Source of the DNA: an uncultured Bacilli bacterium | Lineage (GTDB): Bacteria; Bacillota_I; Bacilli_A; RF39; UBA660 | DNA length: 44,798 nt | Assembly (NCBI GenBank): GCA_947585665.1 | Contig: CANPXE010000005.1 | Location: 64,760 to 109,557, forward strand | Reading direction: 5' to 3' | Shown: positions 35,001 through 43,452 of the stretch, piece after piece | Layout of the letters: each line of letters begins with the position of its first letter | Numbering within the stretch: the stretch's first letter is position 1 | Notes under the pieces: model-generated | The model's input: only the letters and a program-made list of their open reading frames with translations | Database searches by the model: none | What the model was told of the DNA's origin: nothing | Translations under genes and position numbers: made by a program

Positions 35001-38000
35001 TCACCAAATTCATTAGCATCAAACGTACTATAATCTTCACCATTTATCATTGGTAATTTAGTAAATGATACGCCATCTAAATTCCAAACTTCTTCATCAA
35101 AACCTAATGATTTAAAGAATTCTAAATTAATTTCATCTTTAGATATTTCTTTAATAGTTGTTCCATTTTGATTAGAGTTCATTTTAGATTCTTTTAATTC
35201 ATAACAGTTTTCGAAAGTAACACCAGCACCACCAACACTAACACGGTTACCATTATTACCATCAACTAAACTGACACTATTAGAAATCTTACGACTTCCA
35301 CCATAACCAGTATATCCAATGAATCCTGATTTAGCAGTTCCATTAGAATCATTCATTTCCGCATTTGCATAGCATCTGTTGATGTTGATTAAATTAACAC
35401 TACCCATTTCACCAACAAGAGCACCTTTAGCATCACTACTACCAGTTACTTTACTATTCATGATATAACTATCTTCCATAGTTAACTTATTATAAGCAAA
35501 CCCGATGAAACCACCAGTACGCTTACCACCTATTACAGAACTATTGATGATTGAAGATTTAGTTATTTTAATACTTGTTCTCGTATCACCAAACATGATA
35601 CCTGTACCATCAGAACTATTATTAGCATTAATATTACTATTGATAATATGAACATTTTCAATAGTTGTATTTGTCGCAGTATTGGCAATTATTCCACGAA
35701 CTGGACCACTAACACTAGCATTTTCAATGACTAAGTTTTTGATTGTGGCTCCATCATCAAGAGTCCTAAACAATTGCTTATTCATACCTGTAATCTTATG
35801 ACCATTACCATTAATAGTACCACTAAAATTATCGATGTATGAAGCTTCACTACTCGTTACTTCTGAAGCATTAATATCATTTGTCAAATTGATATTACTA
35901 TTTGGTTCTTTTTTGATTTTTTCAATAAGTTTAGCAAATGTTATGTAATTAGTCTCATTACTAACAGTATCATCTTCTTGAACAGAACCAAAATCAATTC
36001 TTAAATCTTCTTCATCATTACTATTACTATCCGTAACGTACTGATAATCAAGAACAAGAATTACTCTTCCATTTACTACTAAAACATCTTTAATCTTAGC
36101 GTAAACCGTTGGTTTACCATTCATTGAGATTTTAACGAAATATGAGTTTTTATTATTCTTTAATTCTTCTATTGAAACATTTTCAATAGCAATCATTCTT
36201 GCATTTTCTTCTGTATATAGAGTTATCTCTTCAATATTTGTTAGTTCAATATAATTACTATCGATAGAAACCGTCTCATTTAAAAGAAGAACGTCTTCAT
36301 AACGATTAATATTGTCACTTCTATTTACATCACGATCATATTTAGCATACACTTTAACATAATAACGATCAAGTTCAGCATTAATTGTTAATTTATCAGC
36401 AAAATCTAATACTTGTAATTCTTTTCCATCTTCATCATAAATTTTAACTTTAATATCATCTTTTGTGGTATTGATAATCGCATTATCATTATCTTTTAAG
36501 TCAAAGAATAGATTTATTTTATCTTTGTCTTTTTCATATCTAAAGTCATTCATTGTTAAATGATCTTTTAAAACTTCAAATGTTACAATGACTGGTTCTG
36601 TTAAAACAACTTTTTTACCATTGCTTAAAACGACACTATCAATTGTTAAAGTCTTTTCACCAGCATTAGTATAACTATCTAACACTATTTGATACTTATT
36701 ATTAGATTCTTTTACTTCATACTCTTTATTAGCAATAACAATTTTAGATATTGATAAATCTAAATCTTCAGAAATTCCTGAAACATTAAAATGCAACTTT
36801 ATGTTTTCATTCTTTTCAAAGTATTTATTATTTTTCTTACTGATAACTTCTAATTCATCTAAACTTATATCTTTATATTTATCAGCACTATATAAACCAT
36901 AGGGAATAGAATATATAATTTGATCAGTAAAAGTATTTTTATTATCTTCTGCATCTAATTTATTAGTATCTAATTCATAGTTACCATGAAATTCTAAAGT
37001 ATAATTTTCATCTTGCTTTATTTCTTCTAAAGTTACTTTATTGTGTCCTTCTTCAATTGATTTATTAATACCATTTAAGTCAATTGAACCACCAGTAAAA
37101 CCACCTTTATCACTTACGACATCAAATTCAAAAGTAGCTTTTCCTTCATCATAGTTTTCGTCTTTTATTTCAAGATTATTAATAGTTGGTTCATCTTTTA
37201 AAACATCAATATCAAAACTATATGAAGGTAATGAGAAGAAAGCTTGACGACGATTGTTATAGTCTTCATAACGCAATTTAATACGGTCAACTTTAATATT
37301 AAGAAGTCCTGATTCATCTGGAATAGTAAAGTTAACAACTACTGTATAATATTTTAATTTAACTTTATTATCAACCTTTTCCGTAACACTTCCTGTACTA
37401 CCATCATAATTTAAACCATTAATAGTAATACCAGCTAAATCTGTATAACGAACACCATTGACAATAATACCATTATCATTGCCATTATTATCTTGGGAAA
37501 TGATATTAGGAGAAAATTCAATATAATATTTAATTTGATATTTCTTTTGATTTTTTTGTGGGAAAAGAGTATTAACTTCATATTTAGCAATCTTTATATC
37601 TTGTTGAGTTAAAATCTCTTTTTCACCAATATTTTTATCTTTATAAATATGTCTTTCTGTTCCTAAATCACAATCAACTAAGAACTTAACAACATAACGT
37701 CCATCATAATTACCTTCATAAGATAGAGCTAAATCTTTACCAAGATTTTCTTTTGATACTTCCTTGCTTGTAACAATTTTATTCGTTGAATCTATTAATT
37801 CGACAGTTAAGTCTTTATAAGTATCATCTAAATCTTTAAAGTCATAAGAAACGTTAATGTTTTTATTTTCTTTATCTTCCTCTAATTGAATAGAATTAGC
37901 TTCTGGAAGATTTTTTAAGACTATATATCCTAATGATTCTAAGTCATAGTCCGTTTTATTCTCAAATACTTTTAAGTTCTTTAAACCAATCTTTTCAATA

Positions 38001-39724
38001 TTTAAATGGAACTTACCAAAATAAGAAGTATCTTGATTTAAAATAACTTTATATTGATTATCTTTTTCCGTAGGAGTTACTTTATATTCTTCACCATTGA
38101 TGACAACTGTCTCAACAGGAATATTTTTACTATTAGTACTTTCAAAAGTAATTTCTACTTTGTCGCCCTTACTAATCGCATCTGTAATACTTACATTTTT
38201 TACTATGAAATCATAGTTTTTAGTTACTAATAAACTATGTGTATAAATATTATCATCTTCATAGTTATTCATTTCACCCGTTATATTATTTAATTTGTTA
38301 CTATCACGATCATATGTCGCATAAACATAAATGACATAGTCTTTATCTTTTTCGAATTCATGATCAAAAGTATTTGCTCCGACAACGATATTTTCTTTTA
38401 GTGCTTCCGTACCTTTTTCGTCAGCGATTAGTATATAACCACTTTCAAAGGCACCATCTTTATCTTCTAATTGGAACTTCAATTTATTATTTTCATCGTC
38501 AATACTAAATAGATCAACGTATGGTTTCGTCTTTAATACTTCTCTTGTAAAAGAGAGACTACTATTTATTTCGCGATTATTATCTAGTTTGACTTTACTA
38601 ATTTTGAAGTTGCAAACACCGGCTTGATTAGGTGTATCAATTCTTACAGAATATATAGAATTCTTTAAAGAAACAGGATATTCTTTACCATTTATTTTTA
38701 CACTTTTAATTTTACGACCAGAAGGTTTTATAGTTGCGGTAAAATCAAGAGTAATAGTTCCTCTTTCAACATATACATTATCTGGAGTAACTTCTTTTAA
38801 CTTAACTGTATAATTAACTTTTTCAGTCGTATGAGAAGTACTACTACCAGCGTCATTAACATCAACACGACCATCATTATTGACATCAAAACCAAATTTA
38901 TTTTTAGTATTTTCTTTTTTCTTATCAGTATTTGTTCCTTCATAGTCAATTAGATATTTAATGATTTCTTCAGCATCTTCATAGTCTTCTTTACCATCAT
39001 CATTAACATCTTGTTTTTTATTATTGATAATTATTAAAGATGTTGTAGCAACACCTACTAAAACTAAAGCCCCAATTAAAACAAACATTAAGTTCTTTTT
39101 ATCTTTCCTTTTTAAGAATAAATAAATTATTGTTATTATTAAACCAAGGCCAACAATTGCAAGCACAACAATAACAGGAACAGTTGTAAAAACTTTAATT
39201 GGTTCCTTTTTTTCTTCATTAGTATTTTGTTCATGGTTAATTGGTAAAACTTCATCATTTTTAGCATCACGAACAACTAAAACTTTTAGAGAATCACTAT
39301 CTAAATCTTTCTTGGTATTTCCATCAGAAATAGATATATCATTTAAATAAATATATGTATCCCCTACTTTAGCATTATCTCTTACACGCAAATGAATAGT
39401 GAATAATTCTTCTTCAACAGCACCCGTTTTATTAATAATACCAAAGCGATTATTTTCCGTATTATAAATAGTAGTTATATCATCATTAGTTACAAAGTCA
39501 TTATTATTAATTTCCATAAAGACATTTTTATCATAACTAAAACTAGCAGTTAAGGCATATAGTTTCTTATTTGAAGAAAGATTAGCTGTTACAACTACTT
39601 CATCACCGACTTCTAAAGTATCTTTATCGATTCCTAAAGATATTTGCTCCTCTGCTTTAACAGAAATTGGCAAAAGTATAATAGTAATAACTAGTAGCAA
39701 TAAATATTTAGCATACTTTTTCAT
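32054..39724 (-). CDS. Giant membrane-anchored M26 (IgA1 protease/Zmp-type) zinc metalloprotease
   Basis: 2,556 residues. Order: signal peptide (to ISVKA); cohesin-like beta domain (~26-160); transmembrane helix pair (~185-235, FTTVPVIVVLAIVGLGLIIT and NLMFVLIGALVLVGVATTSL); two dockerin-like calcium loops (DVNDDGKEDYEDAEEI, DVNNDGRVDVND); about four beta modules; GLUG-like repeats (INGNGHKITGM, KNLVIENASVSG, GGFIGFAYNK); the M26 catalytic domain; a very acidic tail. Zinc site: HETAH at ~2064-2068 with Glu in GGEDYADG 20 residues later, the spacing known for streptococcal IgA1 protease. There is no LPXTG motif. Start chosen: ATG 39724 with AGGGGGG upstream; the ATG at 39757 overlaps the promoter -10. 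It is probably a surface protease acting on host or mucosal proteins (inferred). Confidence 0.9.
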   Translation of the reverse strand: MKKYAKYLLLLVITIILLPISVKAEEQISLGIDKDTLEVGDEVVVTANLSSNKKLYALTASFSYDKNVFMEINNNDFVTNDDITTIYNTENNRFGIINKTGAVEEELFTIHLRVRDNAKVGDTYIYLNDISISDGNTKKDLDSDSLKVLVVRDAKNDEVLPINHEQNTNEEKKEPIKVFTTVPVIVVLAIVGLGLIITIIYLFLKRKDKKNLMFVLIGALVLVGVATTSLIIINNKKQDVNDDGKEDYEDAEEIIKYLIDYEGTNTDKKKENTKNKFGFDVNNDGRVDVNDAGSSTSHTTEKVNYTVKLKEVTPDNVYVERGTITLDFTATIKPSGRKIKSVKINGKEYPVSLKNSIYSVRIDTPNQAGVCNFKISKVKLDNNREINSSLSFTREVLKTKPYVDLFSIDDENNKLKFQLEDKDGAFESGYILIADEKGTEALKENIVVGANTFDHEFEKDKDYVIYVYATYDRDSNKLNNITGEMNNYEDDNIYTHSLLVTKNYDFIVKNVSITDAISKGDKVEITFESTNSKNIPVETVVINGEEYKVTPTEKDNQYKVILNQDTSYFGKFHLNIEKIGLKNLKVFENKTDYDLESLGYIVLKNLPEANSIQLEEDKENKNINVSYDFKDLDDTYKDLTVELIDSTNKIVTSKEVSKENLGKDLALSYEGNYDGRYVVKFLVDCDLGTERHIYKDKNIGEKEILTQQDIKIAKYEVNTLFPQKNQKKYQIKYYIEFSPNIISQDNNGNDNGIIVNGVRYTDLAGITINGLNYDGSTGSVTEKVDNKVKLKYYTVVVNFTIPDESGLLNIKVDRIKLRYEDYNNRRQAFFSLPSYSFDIDVLKDEPTINNLEIKDENYDEGKATFEFDVVSDKGGFTGGSIDLNGINKSIEEGHNKVTLEEIKQDENYTLEFHGNYELDTNKLDAEDNKNTFTDQIIYSIPYGLYSADKYKDISLDELEVISKKNNKYFEKNENIKLHFNVSGISEDLDLSISKIVIANKEYEVKESNNKYQIVLDSYTNAGEKTLTIDSVVLSNGKKVVLTEPVIVTFEVLKDHLTMNDFRYEKDKDKINLFFDLKDNDNAIINTTKDDIKVKIYDEDGKELQVLDFADKLTINAELDRYYVKVYAKYDRDVNRSDNINRYEDVLLLNETVSIDSNYIELTNIEEITLYTEENARMIAIENVSIEELKNNKNSYFVKISMNGKPTVYAKIKDVLVVNGRVILVLDYQYVTDSNSNDEEDLRIDFGSVQEDDTVSNETNYITFAKLIEKIKKEPNSNINLTNDINASEVTSSEASYIDNFSGTINGNGHKITGMNKQLFRTLDDGATIKNLVIENASVSGPVRGIIANTATNTTIENVHIINSNINANNSSDGTGIMFGDTRTSIKITKSSIINSSVIGGKRTGGFIGFAYNKLTMEDSYIMNSKVTGSSDAKGALVGEMGSVNLININRCYANAEMNDSNGTAKSGFIGYTGYGGSRKISNSVSLVDGNNGNRVSVGGAGVTFENCYELKESKMNSNQNGTTIKEISKDEINLEFFKSLGFDEEVWNLDGVSFTKLPMINGEDYSTFDANEFGDDYDEKKETLYNNLIRLMPFYKLEKIGRTASKIPETSNLYKKELMHIVPVDAKGHIVTYLTTTDQNKITKIKLVYADGTSETYDVRYDKTYDMVASYRINDLKIDYTYNHYVIDSKSQLVNNLTNYLLNLSYEENLDKLTPSIVDSRIYKEHYSDVTRKEMKEFVLKFLSNSNYTNTTNDEMINDYLEEEIKKDQKIEKVLYVYNYFRRFYSLDIDGMMLNDFVLFNMEGFGKNLTPLAIAEMFLSNDKNIESNRTSEVFVNILGSKTNSNSITDFIEYVVTNFSDEDVDEWCKKTFKGYIVEISITGQPDIQYTLWDHLSTKDIRGWSWANYTLPILTLPKNAGYVISSPTQFIIGSERIYMVDPNDSEQQANFARKVKSYTDRMQDYYDTSYNILLDKQLFNNIHTFQIDKRFAFDDSGVQIFQNPEATTDPFHKNFNEVVNLWANPDGNAATANGSSILWRAEGVLESNFLPDATNHTENTFHTWSHETAHNIDARLFLRDKGRRFDAGGEDYADGNLSQSFGPNEIVMNLSVRYDPNTKMGANPVPSMIASPTKVENYYKEVFKTIYVMDYIEAMAFLQLDDNTKSGVAVQVSYPNYEKYYNDVYSRFRARQSTRFTYLDSNQFKEMKLETIDDLIKNKIVLEPGIYQIGTRGSNLYGGQGIGSVHWYQPNNPDGRPDSYSLKWIAYEMLGYKGYDEGYIAYYSNINSKKQRIYTSIDEPAKGTTEVDFKSDSMALYDITDGQFSNFDNYKKYRFNETRDNLEKLDKDVVDVKDYIQKFQEALQKDAENYSVKLKDYMAKNPGCINDYWCRVYNINPLIGLTESTKVRQDLYYALKEATNNFTTDIFEDTKQQDLDDILLKKSEYVEEEPTEEDSPKEENSILIQDTPLVSDDITDPEVSDGPDKKDEPEVADNPKDNTSEEIIEDQNDSTETTGEEQEEIEEDTDIEEKQEEQDETLDDSSNEDAVIDELIDSVLGE

Positions 39725-39757
39725 ATTTTTAACCCCCCTATATATAAGACGTTTCAT

Positions 39758-39786
39758 ATTATATCATAAATCGTAATTTTTTTCAA
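39758..39786 (-). promoter_or_regulatory. Promoter of the giant protease gene
   Basis: Leftward -35 TTGAAA (39781-39786), 17-bp spacer, perfect -10 TATAAT (39758-39763). Its position excludes the upstream ATG at 39757 as the start. Confidence 0.85.
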
Positions 39787-39844
39787 GGAAAAACGACTAT
39801 ATTTACTAATTAAAAATATTTTATTTATAATTATTATTTTAAAT

Positions 39845-39870
39845 ATAAAAAAAAAAGAAAATTTCTTTTT
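39845..39870 (-). terminator. Probable terminator of the acyl-CoA synthetase gene
   Basis: AAAAAGAAA (39852-39860) and TTTCTTTTT (39862-39870) are complementary, followed leftward by a long U tract. The stem is A/T only, so moderate strength. Confidence 0.6.
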
Positions 39871-39891
39871 ATTTAAAATTCTCTTCTTTTA

Positions 39892-41745
39892 CTATTTATC
39901 TTTGCTTTTTTTACTAGGTTTCTTTGCTTTTTTTGAAGGTTCAGCACTCTTTTCTTCTTCTAATTTATCAAGAATATCTTCACTATGACTCTCGTCTTCT
40001 ACTTGTTCTAATAACTCATCTTGTTTTTCAAACTTGCGACCTCTATTTTTCATTTCTTCTTCGTGGATTAAAACGTTATAGGCAACCTTACCAATTAAGG
40101 TCTTTGGTAATTCATCTCTAAATTCATATTCATAAGGCCAAGAATATTTAGAGATATTCTTTTCACATAATTCCTTAATAGAATTTAATGTTTCTTCATT
40201 AGCATCCTTTTTATCTTTTAGAACGATGAAAGCCTTAGCTACTTCAACTTTATAAGGATGTGGTATACCTATGACACAACTCATCAATACTGCAGGATGG
40301 GAATCAATAATGTTTTCAATGTATTGTGGATATAGGCAGTACCCACTACTGACGATGAGTCTCTTAAGTCTATTTTTAAAGTAGATGAAACCATCATTAT
40401 CCATAAATCCTAAGTCACCAGTATGAAGCCAAATATGACCATCTTTATGTTTTCTTAGGGTTTTCTTGGTTTCTTTACGATTGTTTAGGTACCCATCCAT
40501 AACGGTTGGACCACTGATGACTATTTCTCCTTCTTCCATTGGAGCAACTTCTTTTTCGCTATCTTTAGCAACAATCTTATAATACATATCAGGATAAGGA
40601 ATACCAATACTTCCTTCACGATAACAATTGTGCGGTGTAAAACAACTAGCCCCACCGCATTCGGTTAGACCATAACCCTCACGAACCTTAGTTGGCGAAT
40701 GGTGTTTTTCAAGAAAGTCATCAACTTTTCTTTTCAATTCGACGGATAAGGAGTCCCCTCCTGAAATGACACATCTAACAAAAGACAAATCAAAATTATC
40801 TAAATTCTTATTTTTTATTAAAGCTTCAAATAATGTTGGAACACCAATAATGGCATTAGGACGATACTTCTTCAATAATTTATCAAATGTTTTAGCGCTA
40901 AATTGTGGTATTAAGATACTTGTTCCCCCAAAGTATTGAACAGTATTGATACATACATTTAAACCAAAACCATGGAAAATGGGAAGAATGGCTAAAACAG
41001 TATCACCCTCTTTTAGATCCGCAACGTGTTCAAAACTTTGCATAGCTGAAGCTACTAAATTTAAATTAGTTAGTTTAACCCCTTTAGGAGTACCTGTTGT
41101 CCCTCCACTATATAGAATGACCGCTAGATCTTTACCCTTGAAGTCATCATCAACTTCCTTCGTATAAGTATGTCCTAGTTTTATGAATTCTTTCCAAGAC
41201 ATACGCTTATCTGATTTAGGTAATCTAGATTTATATACTGTTGCCAATTGATAAGTCGTCTTTAAGTAAACTGGCATTGAGTCCGCAACACTTACGGTAA
41301 TACATTTCTTTAACTTTGTCTTATCAATTATTTTATTTATTTTAGGAAAGACAAAATCAACCGTAATGATGTATTCACTCTTTGACTCTTTAATGAAATA
41401 TAATAATTCATTTTCAGCTGACAAAGGATGAATCATATTCGCTACCGCACCTATTTTATTAACGGCATAGAAGGCAATAATTCCTTCTGGAGTATTAGGC
41501 ATACATATTGAAACAATATCTTTATGTTTAACACCTAAAGCCAATAAAGAACGAGCTGCTTCATCAATTTGTTTTAAAAATTCATAATATGTTTTCTTCG
41601 TTCCATAATAGTTATAACTAATATTATTTAAATGCTTACTAGCTGTATAATTCATTAAACGATACATAGAATAATCAGGGTAATCGAGATGTCCTTTAGT
41701 ATCATCATAGAACTTTTCCCATTTAGCTTTTAAATTCTTAGCCAT
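39892..41745 (-). CDS. AMP-binding acyl-CoA synthetase (long-chain fatty acid ligase-like)
   Basis: 617 residues, an adenylate-forming enzyme that would activate a carboxylic acid with ATP and load it on CoA. Motifs: P-loop YSGGTTGTPKGVKLT, ILPIFHGFG, GGDSLS, A5 GYGLTECGG, A7 HTGDLGFM, A8 FKNRLKRLIVSSGYCLYP and the A10 lysine in PKTLIGKVAY. The substrate is probably a fatty acid by overall similarity, not proven. The C-terminal ~45 residues are an unusual charged tail ending in Lys/Pro/Ser repeats (KKAKKPSKKSKDK). Shine-Dalgarno GAGGTG. It has its own promoter (41785-41813) and lies between lepB and the giant protease gene. Confidence 0.9.
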   Translation of the reverse strand: MAKNLKAKWEKFYDDTKGHLDYPDYSMYRLMNYTASKHLNNISYNYYGTKKTYYEFLKQIDEAARSLLALGVKHKDIVSICMPNTPEGIIAFYAVNKIGAVANMIHPLSAENELLYFIKESKSEYIITVDFVFPKINKIIDKTKLKKCITVSVADSMPVYLKTTYQLATVYKSRLPKSDKRMSWKEFIKLGHTYTKEVDDDFKGKDLAVILYSGGTTGTPKGVKLTNLNLVASAMQSFEHVADLKEGDTVLAILPIFHGFGLNVCINTVQYFGGTSILIPQFSAKTFDKLLKKYRPNAIIGVPTLFEALIKNKNLDNFDLSFVRCVISGGDSLSVELKRKVDDFLEKHHSPTKVREGYGLTECGGASCFTPHNCYREGSIGIPYPDMYYKIVAKDSEKEVAPMEEGEIVISGPTVMDGYLNNRKETKKTLRKHKDGHIWLHTGDLGFMDNDGFIYFKNRLKRLIVSSGYCLYPQYIENIIDSHPAVLMSCVIGIPHPYKVEVAKAFIVLKDKKDANEETLNSIKELCEKNISKYSWPYEYEFRDELPKTLIGKVAYNVLIHEEEMKNRGRKFEKQDELLEQVEDESHSEDILDKLEEEKSAEPSKKAKKPSKKSKDK

Positions 41746-41784
41746 ATTTTCACCTCTATTTTTAAAATAAATTCTCTAATCTTT

Positions 41785-41813
41785 ATTATAAATAATAAAT
41801 TAATTTTTGTAAA
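41785..41813 (-). promoter_or_regulatory. Promoter of the acyl-CoA synthetase gene
   Basis: Leftward -35 TTTACA (41808-41813), 17-bp spacer, -10 TATAAT (41785-41790). It starts right after the lepB terminator. Confidence 0.8.
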
Positions 41814-41845
41814 ATAAAAGGCAAAGAATATTACTGTTCTTTGTC
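41811..41845 (-). terminator. lepB terminator
   Basis: GGCAAAGAA (41820-41828) pairs with TTCTTTGTC (41837-41845) with one G-U pair, loop 8, then a T-rich tail leftward. Confidence 0.82.
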
Positions 41846-41851
41846 TAAATA

Positions 41852-42370
41852 TTAATTTTTACTTCCCAAGCGATCAAATGGGAAAATAGTAATAGTTGCT
41901 TTTCCTTCAATATCTTTCTTCTTTATTAAACCAATGCTGCGACTATCTTTAGAAACTTCACGATTATCACCTAAAACGAAATAACAATCATCAGGAATGT
42001 TATCGACTTCAAAGTCAGCCCCATTTAAAAGAGTTTTAACATCTGAATCCAAATATTTTTCAACGTACATTTTACCATTGATGTATAAATTATTATCGAT
42101 ATAATCAACAGAATCACCAGGAAGACCAATAACCCTTTTTATGATATTTTTCCCATCATTACGAATGACAACAATATCAAAACGTTCAATACTAGAATAC
42201 TTATATTTAATTTTGTCCAAGATCATAATATCTTTATTATGTAAAGTTGGATACATAGATTCTCCCTTAACCATAATGGGAGCAAATAAATATGTTTTAA
42301 TTAGTATAACAATAACAATTATTAATACATAAATACCATATTCTTTAATTAATCTCTTAACTGTTTCCAT
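41852..42370 (-). CDS. lepB: Signal peptidase I
   Basis: 172 residues. It removes signal peptides from exported proteins at the outer face of the membrane. One N-terminal transmembrane anchor (residues ~12-30) precedes the catalytic Ser38 in KGESMYPTL, the catalytic Lys78 in NIIKRVIGLPGD and the box E motif GDNREVSKDSRSIG. Size fits Gram-positive single-anchor types. The start lies 29 bases after the rplS stop and just after its terminator, and I see no Shine-Dalgarno before the ATG. Readthrough from the rplS promoter is the likely source of mRNA. Confidence 0.93.
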   Translation of the reverse strand: METVKRLIKEYGIYVLIIVIVILIKTYLFAPIMVKGESMYPTLHNKDIMILDKIKYKYSSIERFDIVVIRNDGKNIIKRVIGLPGDSVDYIDNNLYINGKMYVEKYLDSDVKTLLNGADFEVDNIPDDCYFVLGDNREVSKDSRSIGLIKKKDIEGKATITIFPFDRLGSKN

Positions 42371-42378
42371 AGACTAAA

Positions 42379-42407
42379 TTAAAAATAAGGCATGTTGCCT
42401 TATTTTT
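42379..42407 (-). terminator. rplS terminator, between rplS and lepB
   Basis: AAAAATAAGGCA (42381-42392) pairs with TGCCTTATTTTT (42396-42407), a 12-bp stem with loop TGT. The rplS TAA stop (42400-42402) lies in the stem. Leftward the U-rich arm and tail lie just before the lepB start. Confidence 0.8.
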
Positions 42408-42747
42408 GTCCTCTTTCCTTGATTCTGTATTGACCAACAACATCTTTTAAGAAAGTTAATTTTGCTCTTCTTACTTTACCATTCTTAACGACTGTTATAT
42501 TAGCAATCTTTGGTGAGTGCATTGGGAAAATTCTTTCTACACCAACACCATATGATACTTTACGAACTGTGAAAGTCTCACTTACACCGCTACCTTTACG
42601 AGCAATTACTATTCCTTCGAATGCTTGGATTCTTTCTCTTTTTCCCTCGATGATTTTTACATCGACTCTTACTGTGTCCCCAACACGAAATTCAGGTAAA
42701 TTGGGATTAAGTTGCTTTTCTGTAATCTTATCAATTACATTTGCCAT
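42400..42747 (-). CDS. rplS: 50S ribosomal protein L19
   Basis: 115 residues, the normal L19 length. L19 sits at the 30S-50S interface. Motifs: [62 protein letters not shown] and [11 protein letters not shown]. Start chosen: ATG 42747 ([14 protein letters not shown]) with AAAGGAGAG upstream; the longer frame to 42801 is the structured leader. The rplS-lepB order fits the Firmicutes rplS-lepB-rbgA-rnhB neighbourhood, here broken by a roughly 10-kb insertion after lepB. Confidence 0.96.
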   Translation of the reverse strand: MANVIDKITEKQLNPNLPEFRVGDTVRVDVKIIEGKRERIQAFEGIVIARKGSGVSETFTVRKVSYGVGVERIFPMHSPKIANITVVKNGKVRRAKLTFLKDVVGQYRIKERGQK

Positions 42748-42765
42748 AAATATCTCTCCTTTTCT

Positions 42766-42803
42766 ATATGAGCGATCATAAATATCCATCCAGCGGATCA
42801 CTG
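42766..42803 (-). promoter_or_regulatory. Structured rplS leader, probable L19 autoregulatory element
   Basis: Between promoter and start the RNA would fold AGTGATC (42802-42796) with GATCGCT (42777-42771), 7 bp with one G-U. The loop between contains CGCTGGATGGATATTTAT. Firmicutes are known to carry an L19 leader RNA that controls rplS. Position and size fit, but I could not check the consensus. Confidence 0.55.
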
Positions 42804-42809
42804 CATTTA

Positions 42810-42838
42810 ATTATAACATATGTTTTTATTTAGTGCAA
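42810..42838 (-). promoter_or_regulatory. Promoter of rplS(-lepB)
   Basis: Leftward -35 TTGCAC (42833-42838), 17-bp spacer, -10 TATAAT (42810-42815). Confidence 0.85.
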
Positions 42839-42840
42839 TA

Positions 42841-43449
42841 TTATTTTTTCTTAACTTTTTCTGGTTCACTTTGTGACTCTAAAACGATATTGCCACTTGT
42901 GATGATACGAATACTTCTCTCGCCAAAATTAATGGTTCCTATTTTTTGACCATCTTTTTCTTCTAAAGAAATAGTATGTTTATCAATACTTTCAGGAAAA
43001 TCGATTACAACTTCATCAAAAATAACTTCATTTTTTTTATGGCTCTCTTTAAAACGTTTCCAAAAACTCCACTTCTTTTTAGTATATTCTTTTAAAGATT
43101 CAGCAAACGCTTCTTTTATTTGTGGAAATTCTCTTAAGAAAAGACAATCTAACATAAAATCTCCATCAGCATCAGAATAAGCAACTTTACCTTTTTTATA
43201 TAAATATACATCGCAATTTTTACTACTATTAGTAAGATACAAAGAAATTTCATCTTCGGATATATTTATCTTGGGATGTTCCGAAAAACCAAAGTCACTA
43301 TAGTTAACATCCTTTTGGTATCCAATCTCCAAACTTATCTCTTGTTCTCCCAATTGAGCTTTAGTTGCCATATCAATTAGTAATTCTACAGCTTTTTTAA
43401 AATCTCTATTAATTTCTTGACGTTCTTCTTCTGTAAAATGATATACCAT
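42841..43449 (-). CDS. Hypothetical protein, third of a tandem paralogous triplet
   Basis: 202 residues, family not recognised. The N-terminal part begins YHFTEEERQEINRDFKKAVELL, a helical segment seen in similar form in the middle gene. A variable, beta-rich centre and a Lys/Trp-rich stretch (YTKKKWSFWKRFKESHKK) follow. The shared C-terminal module is VVIDFPESIDKHTISLEEKDG, IGTINFGERSIRIITSGNIVLES, then a lysine tail. No signal peptide or membrane helix. The ATG follows AAAGG and lies three bases after the previous stop, so it is co-translated with the other two. The rplS promoter starts directly after its end. Confidence 0.75.
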   Translation of the reverse strand: MVYHFTEEERQEINRDFKKAVELLIDMATKAQLGEQEISLEIGYQKDVNYSDFGFSEHPKINISEDEISLYLTNSSKNCDVYLYKKGKVAYSDADGDFMLDCLFLREFPQIKEAFAESLKEYTKKKWSFWKRFKESHKKNEVIFDEVVIDFPESIDKHTISLEEKDGQKIGTINFGERSIRIITSGNIVLESQSEPEKVKKK

Positions 43450-43452
43450 ATT

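Noticed and set aside
32054..39757. Longer start of the giant protease at ATG 39757
   Set aside because: The promoter -10 TATAAT (39758-39763) directly abuts that ATG, which has no Shine-Dalgarno. ATG 39724 has AGGGGGG and begins a proper signal peptide.
42748..42801. Extended N-terminus of L19 ([11 protein letters not shown]...)
   Set aside because: This stretch is the structured leader RNA. L19 proteins begin at [12 protein letters not shown] sequence and AAAGGAGAG precedes that ATG.
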